A DNA stretch of 50,202 nucleotides from Burkholderiaceae bacterium (GTDB lineage Bacteria > Pseudomonadota > Gammaproteobacteria > Burkholderiales > Burkholderiaceae_C). The first letter of the stretch is position 1; each line of letters begins with the position of its first letter. The notes beneath the pieces were generated by a model. It ran no database searches. It saw only the letters and a list, made by a program, of their open reading frames with translations, and had not been told where the DNA came from. Position numbers and translations under genes: made by a program. The stretch is taken from positions 1 through 50,202 of the forward strand of contig JAMLIT010000027.1 in assembly GCA_023954035.1 (NCBI GenBank). The letters are read 5' to 3'. Of the stretch, positions 45,678 through 50,202 are shown one piece after another.

Positions 45678-45767
45678 GGTGACCAGCCGCGCAGCGGCGC
45701 AGCGGCGCAGCGGCGAAGCCACATTGCCTGGTGCGCGCAGCGCACACAGGCGGTTTCTCCGCGATAG
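45648..45767 (+). CDS. Leader ORF 2: second rebuilt start, interrupted again
   Basis: ATG 45648 opens MFKKILIANRG, then DQPRSGAAAQRRSHIA... and stops at TAG 45765-45767, 39 codons. An AGGGG site precedes the ATG and another overlaps its stop, ready for the real gene at 45777. Probably translated as a short leader that hands ribosomes on. Confidence 0.55.
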   Translation: MFKKILIANRGDQPRSGAAAQRRSHIAWCAQRTQAVSPR

Positions 45768-45806
45768 GGGCACGACATGTTTAAGAAGATCCTCATTGCG
45801 AATCGC
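45678..45806 (+). repeat. Insertion unit copy 2 at the biotin carboxylase start
   Basis: 129 bases, same plan as copy 1 but with three CAGCGGCG microrepeats instead of two, which accounts for the 8-base difference. Hairpin at 45726-45751. It ends with ATG plus ten codons whose bases are identical to those at the end of copy 1 and different from the native start at 45524. Confidence 0.75.
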
Positions 45807-47774
45807 GGAGAAATCGCCTGCCGGGTCATCCGCACAGCCCGCGCACTCGGCTACCGCACCGTCGCCGTGTATTCCGACGCCGATGCCCAGGCCCCCCACG
45901 TAGCGCTGGCCGATGAGGCCGTGCGCATCGGCCCGGCGCCAGCGGCCGAGTCCTACCTGAAATTCGACGCCATCCTCGGCGCCTGCCGGGCTACGGGTGC
46001 CGATGCGCTGCACCCCGGTTATGGCTTTCTGAGCGAAAACGCCGCCTTTGCGCAGGCGTGTTCTGACGCCGGGGTGCTGTTCATCGGCCCGCCCCCCTCG
46101 GCGATTGAAGCCATGGGCGACAAGGCCCTGGCCAAGCAACGCATGATCGAGGCCGGTGTGCCCTGCGCGCCAGGCTACCTGGGCCAGGACCAGAGCGATG
46201 CCACGCTGGTCGCAGAGGCCCAGAAGCTGGGCTACCCCTTGCTGGTCAAGGCCGTGGCAGGCGGCGGCGGGCGCGGTATGCGCCTGGTGCGCCAAGAGGG
46301 CGAGCTGCAAGCCGGTATTGAAGGCGCCCGGCGCGAAGCCACCAGCGCATTTGGCGACGGCACGCTGATGCTCGAACGCCTGATTGAAGGCGGCCGCCAC
46401 ATCGAAATCCAGGTCTTTGCCGACGCGCACGGCAACGCCGTGCACCTGGGCGAGCGTGACTGCACTGCGCAGCGCCGCCGCCAGAAAGTGATCGAGGAAG
46501 CGCCCTCCCCCATCGTCTCGCCGCAGATGCGCGCGCAGATGGGCGCAGACGCCGTGGCTGCCGCCCTGGCCGTGGGCTACCGGGGTGCGGGCACGGTGGA
46601 GTTCATCGTGGACAGCGAGAACCGCCACTACTTTCTGGAAATGAACACCCGCCTGCAGGTGGAGCACCCGGTGACCGAATGCATCACCGGCCTGGATCTG
46701 GTGGAGTGGCAGCTGCGCGTGGCCGCGGGCGAGCCCCTGCCGCTGCAGCAGCAGGACATTCAACTGAGCGGCCACGCGATTGAGGTACGACTCTACGCCG
46801 AGGACCCCTACAACGACTTTGCGCCACAGACCGGCCCGGTGCAGTTCTGGCGCCCAGAGCTGGCCCTGACAGGCCGCGCGCGGGGGCAATGTGCTTTTGG
46901 CGAGGTACGCATCGACGCGGGCATCCAGGAGGGTGGCGAGATCACCCCTTGGTACGACCCCATGGTGGCCAAGCTGATCGCCCACGGCCGCGACCGCAGT
47001 GACGCCATCCGCCGCCTGATGGCCGCGCTGGAAGACAGCCCGCTGCTGGGGGTGCAGAGCAACGCGCGCTTTCTGCGCGACCTGCTGGACCACCCCCAGT
47101 TCCGCGCAGCGCGCATGCACACCGCCACCATCGACCAGTGGATGCAGGACGGCGAGCCACTGCTGCAAGCGCCACAAGCAGATGCCGCTACCTGGGCCCT
47201 GGCCGCCGCAGCACTGGCAGCACAAACGTCGGGCGCCTTCCGGCCGGGCAGCGTGGCCGCCTGGAGCACCACGCTGAGCCTGCAAGGCACGGCAGAAAGC
47301 CAGGCCGTACGCATCCGCCCCCACGGCACGCAGGTGACCGTGGAACTGGCCGGTGGCGAAGCCTTCGACTTTGAGCACATCGCCTTGCAAGACCACTGCC
47401 TGCACTACCGCCAGCGTGGCATGCAGCGGCGGGCTCTGTGTTTGCTACAAGATGGCCGGGTGACGCTGACAGCAGGCGCTGCGGTGTTTGTCTTTGAAGA
47501 AAAGTCGCCCTTTCCGCAGACCGATCAGGCCCTCGACCCGCGCAAATTGCGCTCCCCCGTGGCGGGCACCGTCTGCGCCATCTCCGTCGCCGTGGGCGAC
47601 CAGATCAAGGCAGGCCAGCCCCTGCTTTGCGTAGAGGCCATGAAGATGGAAATGTGGCTCAGCGCCCGGGCGGACGGCACCGTCACCGCCCTGCACACCA
47701 CGCTCAAAGACAGCGTGGCTGCAGGCAGCGTGCTGGCAGAACTTGAACTCACCAACGAAGAGACCACGCCATGA
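45777..47774 (+). CDS. Acyl-CoA carboxylase alpha subunit (biotin carboxylase + biotin carrier)
   Basis: A 665-residue protein. Biotin carboxylase domain 1-450: ILIANRGEIACRVIRTARALG, HPGYGFLSENAAFA, ATP-grasp glycine loop KAVAGGGGRGMRL, RDCTAQRRRQKVIEEAPSP and FLEMNTRLQVEHPVTE. Biotin carrier at the C-terminus: RSPVAGTVCAI and VEAMKMEM with the biotinyl Lys. It carboxylates its own biotin and serves the beta subunit at 41879. The start is ATG 45777 with AGGGG six bases upstream; both are supplied by insertion unit 2. Stop overlaps the BKACE start (ATGA). Confidence 0.95.
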   Translation: MFKKILIANRGEIACRVIRTARALGYRTVAVYSDADAQAPHVALADEAVRIGPAPAAESYLKFDAILGACRATGADALHPGYGFLSENAAFAQACSDAGVLFIGPPPSAIEAMGDKALAKQRMIEAGVPCAPGYLGQDQSDATLVAEAQKLGYPLLVKAVAGGGGRGMRLVRQEGELQAGIEGARREATSAFGDGTLMLERLIEGGRHIEIQVFADAHGNAVHLGERDCTAQRRRQKVIEEAPSPIVSPQMRAQMGADAVAAALAVGYRGAGTVEFIVDSENRHYFLEMNTRLQVEHPVTECITGLDLVEWQLRVAAGEPLPLQQQDIQLSGHAIEVRLYAEDPYNDFAPQTGPVQFWRPELALTGRARGQCAFGEVRIDAGIQEGGEITPWYDPMVAKLIAHGRDRSDAIRRLMAALEDSPLLGVQSNARFLRDLLDHPQFRAARMHTATIDQWMQDGEPLLQAPQADAATWALAAAALAAQTSGAFRPGSVAAWSTTLSLQGTAESQAVRIRPHGTQVTVELAGGEAFDFEHIALQDHCLHYRQRGMQRRALCLLQDGRVTLTAGAAVFVFEEKSPFPQTDQALDPRKLRSPVAGTVCAISVAVGDQIKAGQPLLCVEAMKMEMWLSARADGTVTALHTTLKDSVAAGSVLAELELTNEETTP

Positions 47775-48649
47775 GCAACAACAAAGCCATCCTGACCTGC
47801 GCCCTCACCGGCGTGCTGACCAATCCCCAGCAGCACCCTGTTCCCGTCACGCCCGAGCAGATGGCCGCGCAGGCGCGCCAGGCGTTCGATGCCGGTGCGT
47901 CCATCATGCATGTGCACATCCGCTCCCAGCAGGAAGGCATGGGCCACATGCCCAGCTGGGACCCGGATGTGGCGCAGGAAGTGGTGGACGCCATCCGCCA
48001 GGCCTGCCCCGGCGTCATCATCAACCTGACCACGGGCGTCATCGGCAAGGACATCAGCGGGCCGCTCGACTGCATCCGCCGCGTGCGCCCCGAGATTGCC
48101 GCCTGCAACGCCGGCAGCCTGAACTACCTCAAGCTCAAGGAAGACGGCAGCTGGGCCTGGCCGCCCATGGTGTTCGACAACCCGGTGGCCAAGGTGCAGC
48201 AGTTCCTCGACGTGATGCAGGAATGCGGCACGCACCCCGAGTTCGAGTGCTTCGACGTGGGCATCGTGCGCTCGACCACCATGTACATCAAGAACGGCAT
48301 GCTCAAACCCGAGATGGGGCGCCCCGAATACAACCTGGTGATGGGCGTGGCCTCGGGCATGCCCTGCGATGCGCGGCTACTGGAGCTGCTGCCCGAGTGG
48401 ATGGCCCCCGGCGCCGTGTGGCAGGCCACGCTGATCGGCCGCCAGGAGATCTGGCCCGTGCACCAGAAAACCGCCGACCTGGGCGGCATGCTGCGCACGG
48501 GCCTTGAAGACACGTTCTACCTGCCGGACGGCGGCCGCGCCAGCGGCAACGGCCCGCTGATCGAAGCCTTGGCGCAATGCGCGCGCAATGCGGGCCGCGA
48601 TATCGCCTCGCCCGCCGAGGCACGGCAGATGCTGGGGCTGAAGGCCTGA
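47771..48649 (+). CDS. BKACE-family enzyme (beta-keto acid cleavage, DUF849)
   Basis: A 292-residue TIM-barrel protein of the 3-keto-5-aminohexanoate cleavage family. Zn ligands are in SIMHVHIRSQ; further marks are INLTTGVIGKD, CNAGSLNYLK, FECFDVGIVRSTTMYI and a late GGMLRTGLEDTFYLPDG. Members condense a beta-keto acid with acetyl-CoA to give acetoacetate and a new CoA ester. It stands where liu clusters carry HMG-CoA lyase. Joined to the alpha subunit gene by a 4-base overlap. Confidence 0.9.
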   Translation: MSNNKAILTCALTGVLTNPQQHPVPVTPEQMAAQARQAFDAGASIMHVHIRSQQEGMGHMPSWDPDVAQEVVDAIRQACPGVIINLTTGVIGKDISGPLDCIRRVRPEIAACNAGSLNYLKLKEDGSWAWPPMVFDNPVAKVQQFLDVMQECGTHPEFECFDVGIVRSTTMYIKNGMLKPEMGRPEYNLVMGVASGMPCDARLLELLPEWMAPGAVWQATLIGRQEIWPVHQKTADLGGMLRTGLEDTFYLPDGGRASGNGPLIEALAQCARNAGRDIASPAEARQMLGLKA

Positions 48650-48661
48650 CAGCGCCGTCCA

Positions 48662-48689
48662 GGCCAAGGCCCCACAGAAGGGCCTGGCC
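48662..48689. repeat. Hairpin in the BKACE/ligase spacer
   Basis: GGCC-AA-GGCCC and GGGCC-T-GGCC can pair over a 7-base loop. There is no T run, so it is not a terminator of the usual kind. It may adjust expression or mRNA stability of the last gene. Confidence 0.3.
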
Positions 48690-48739
48690 CTGCGCGGCAC
48701 TGCCGCAGCGGATTCCCACAAGAACGCGGAGACAAACGC

Positions 48740-50202
48740 ATGTCCATCACCTACGCCCGAAACGCCCCCCTGGCACCCAGCGACAGCCGGTTTGTCAGCA
48801 TCCCTGAGCGCCTGATGCGGACGGCGGCACGCCAACCCACCCAAGCTGCGTACCACGTGCGCGATGCCGCTGGCTGGCAGCCGACGTCGTGGGAAGCCTA
48901 TGCCGCGCAAGTACGCCAGGCGGCCCGCGCCCTGGTCGCGCTGGGCGTGCAGCCGGGCGATGCCGTGTGCATCCTGGGCTTCAACCGGCCGGAATGGACC
49001 ACCATGGACCTGGCCGCCATGATGGTGGGCGGCGTGGCTGCCGGCATCTACTGGAGCAGCGCCGCCAACGAAATCGCCTACATCGTCGAACACAGCGGTT
49101 GCACGGTACTGCTGGTGGAAAACGCGCAGCAATGGCAGAAGGCGGCGTGCGAACCGCAGGCACTGGCCCGCCTGCGCGCCACAGTGATGATGCGCAGGGC
49201 CCCGACCGAAGCCCCGGCGCAGGCGCCCGCAGGCGTCAGCCCGCCAATGACCTGGGAGGCCTTCATGGCGCTGGGCGCCGGTATGGAGCACGATGCCGAA
49301 GTGCAGCGGCGCCTGGACGCCATCCAGGAGAGCGATATCGGCACGTTGATCTACACCTCGGGCACCACAGGCCACCCCAAGGCCGTGGAGTTGAGCCATG
49401 CGAACCTGAGCTGGACCTCCGCCGGGCTCTCGGCCGCGTTCGCAGTCACGCCGCAAGACCGTTTGATTTCCTACCTGCCGCTGGCCCATGTGGCCGAGCA
49501 GATGGGCGCCATCTGCAACCATGTGCTGGCGGGCTACCAGATTTACTTCGCCCGATCGCTGGAAACCCTGGGTGAGCATTTGCAGGAAGTGCATCCCACC
49601 ATCTTCTTTGGTGTGCCCCGTGTCTGGGAAAAGATGCAGGCAGCCATTGCCACCAAACTGAATGCCGCAACCGGCCCCAAGGCCGCCCTGGCCCACTGGG
49701 CACTGCGTGCCGGGCGCGACTGGCATGCCAAAGCGCTTCAAGGCCAGGAACCCGGTGCCTGGCTGGACATGAAAAAGCGGTTGGCCGGCAAGTTGGTGCA
49801 CAAGAAGGTGCAAAAGGCACTGGGTTTTGACCAGGCGCGCATCCTGCTCTCGGGCGCAGCGCCCATCGCCGTGGAGAACCTGCAGTTCTTCACCAGCCTG
49901 GATTTGCTCATTGGCGAGGTCTATGGCCAGTCGGAAGACAGCGGCCCCACCGCCATCAGCCTGCCGGGCTTCATCCGCATCGGTGCCGCCGGCAAGCCCC
50001 TGCCCGGCGTACAGGTGCACATTGCCGAAGACGGAGAAATCCTGGTCAAGGGGCCCAATGTGTTCATGGGCTACAAAGGCCGCCCCGAAGCCACAGCCGA
50101 GACCCTGCAGGACGGCTGGCTGCACAGCGGCGACCTGGGCCGCATCGACGAAGACGGCTTCATCTACGTGACCGGCCGCAAGAAAGACCTGCTCATCACC
50201 TC
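48740..50202 (+). CDS. Long-chain-type acyl-CoA synthetase (3' end beyond window)
   Basis: An AMP-forming ligase of the long-chain fatty acid/AtuH type, 487 codons visible. Motifs are IGTLIYTSGTTGHPKAVELSHANL, YLPLAHVAEQMGA, IFFGVPRVWEKMQAAI, EVYGQSEDSGP (in place of the usual YGxTE) and HSGDLGRIDEDGFIYVTGRKKDLLIT at the edge. ATG 48740 lies 90 bases after the BKACE stop. It probably makes the CoA ester that the operon degrades. Confidence 0.92.
   Translation, partial: MSITYARNAPLAPSDSRFVSIPERLMRTAARQPTQAAYHVRDAAGWQPTSWEAYAAQVRQAARALVALGVQPGDAVCILGFNRPEWTTMDLAAMMVGGVAAGIYWSSAANEIAYIVEHSGCTVLLVENAQQWQKAACEPQALARLRATVMMRRAPTEAPAQAPAGVSPPMTWEAFMALGAGMEHDAEVQRRLDAIQESDIGTLIYTSGTTGHPKAVELSHANLSWTSAGLSAAFAVTPQDRLISYLPLAHVAEQMGAICNHVLAGYQIYFARSLETLGEHLQEVHPTIFFGVPRVWEKMQAAIATKLNAATGPKAALAHWALRAGRDWHAKALQGQEPGAWLDMKKRLAGKLVHKKVQKALGFDQARILLSGAAPIAVENLQFFTSLDLLIGEVYGQSEDSGPTAISLPGFIRIGAAGKPLPGVQVHIAEDGEILVKGPNVFMGYKGRPEATAETLQDGWLHSGDLGRIDEDGFIYVTGRKKDLLIT

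Noticed and set aside
45597-45751. CRISPR or attachment-site explanation for the repeats at the biotin carboxylase start
   Set aside because: There are only two units, no spacers of constant length and no cas or integrase gene nearby; the units encode a gene start.
44652-47405. 917-codon open frame on the minus strand
   Set aside because: It is antisense to the hydratase, both insertion units and the carboxylase alpha gene. It has no family motif and its His/Gln/Arg/Ala-rich content is typical of GC-rich shadow frames.

Overview
The window is high-GC, densely coded DNA with long antisense shadow reading frames. Its gene content, codon use and a small palindromic repeat family point to a Betaproteobacterium, most likely family Comamonadaceae. 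A cytochrome cd1 nitrite reductase gene with a good FNR-type box suggests a facultative denitrifier. I ran no database search; all names come from reading motifs and gene order. || Layout. 1-3.7 kb: fadH (cut by the left edge), a divergent padR-type regulator with two matching palindromes between them, a convergent terminator pair, and a solitary nirS. 3.9-9.8 kb: a glyoxylate/glycerate operon (gcl, hyi, glxR, ttuD) with a divergent LysR gene. 9.8-14.6 kb: a TonB-dependent receptor of haem type, an HD-GYP protein, a DUF3606 protein and a cysteine hydrolase. 14.6-17.5 kb: a four-gene coupled operon of one J-domain protein and three proteins I cannot assign. 17.7-24.3 kb: a fused SpmA/SpmB-like membrane protein, an amino-acid ABC importer without its ATPase, a Ser/Thr kinase fused to a cyclic-nucleotide-binding domain, and sbcB. 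24.5-25.8 kb: a broken thiE followed by transposase debris. || 25.8-35.9 kb: a catabolic cluster that looks imported. It has an MFS carrier, a DUF35 protein, a thiolase-fold protein lacking the usual catalytic Cys and His, two related CoA ligases, a DctPQM TRAP transporter and a LysR regulator. It probably takes up a carboxylate, activates it to a CoA ester and cleaves it. 36.0-39.9 kb: malonate use (malonyl-CoA decarboxylase, an enoyl-CoA hydratase, matB). 40.0-50.2 kb: a MerR regulator and an SCP2 protein, divergent from an operon of SDR, acyl-CoA carboxylase beta subunit, acyl-CoA dehydrogenase, enoyl-CoA hydratase, biotin carboxylase alpha subunit, a BKACE-type enzyme and an acyl-CoA ligase cut by the right edge. 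The order resembles the Pseudomonas acyclic-terpene (atu) cluster more than the leucine (liu) cluster. || The most unusual structure is at 45524-45806. There the start of the biotin carboxylase gene is present three times, separated by two copies of a roughly 90-100 bp unit. Each unit carries a strong hairpin, a Shine-Dalgarno sequence and its own ATG plus ten codons, so each insertion rebuilds the gene it interrupts. A second theme is a scattered palindromic repeat family (12.2, 18.9, 21.5 and 37.7 kb), one copy of which is read in frame inside an enoyl-CoA hydratase gene.
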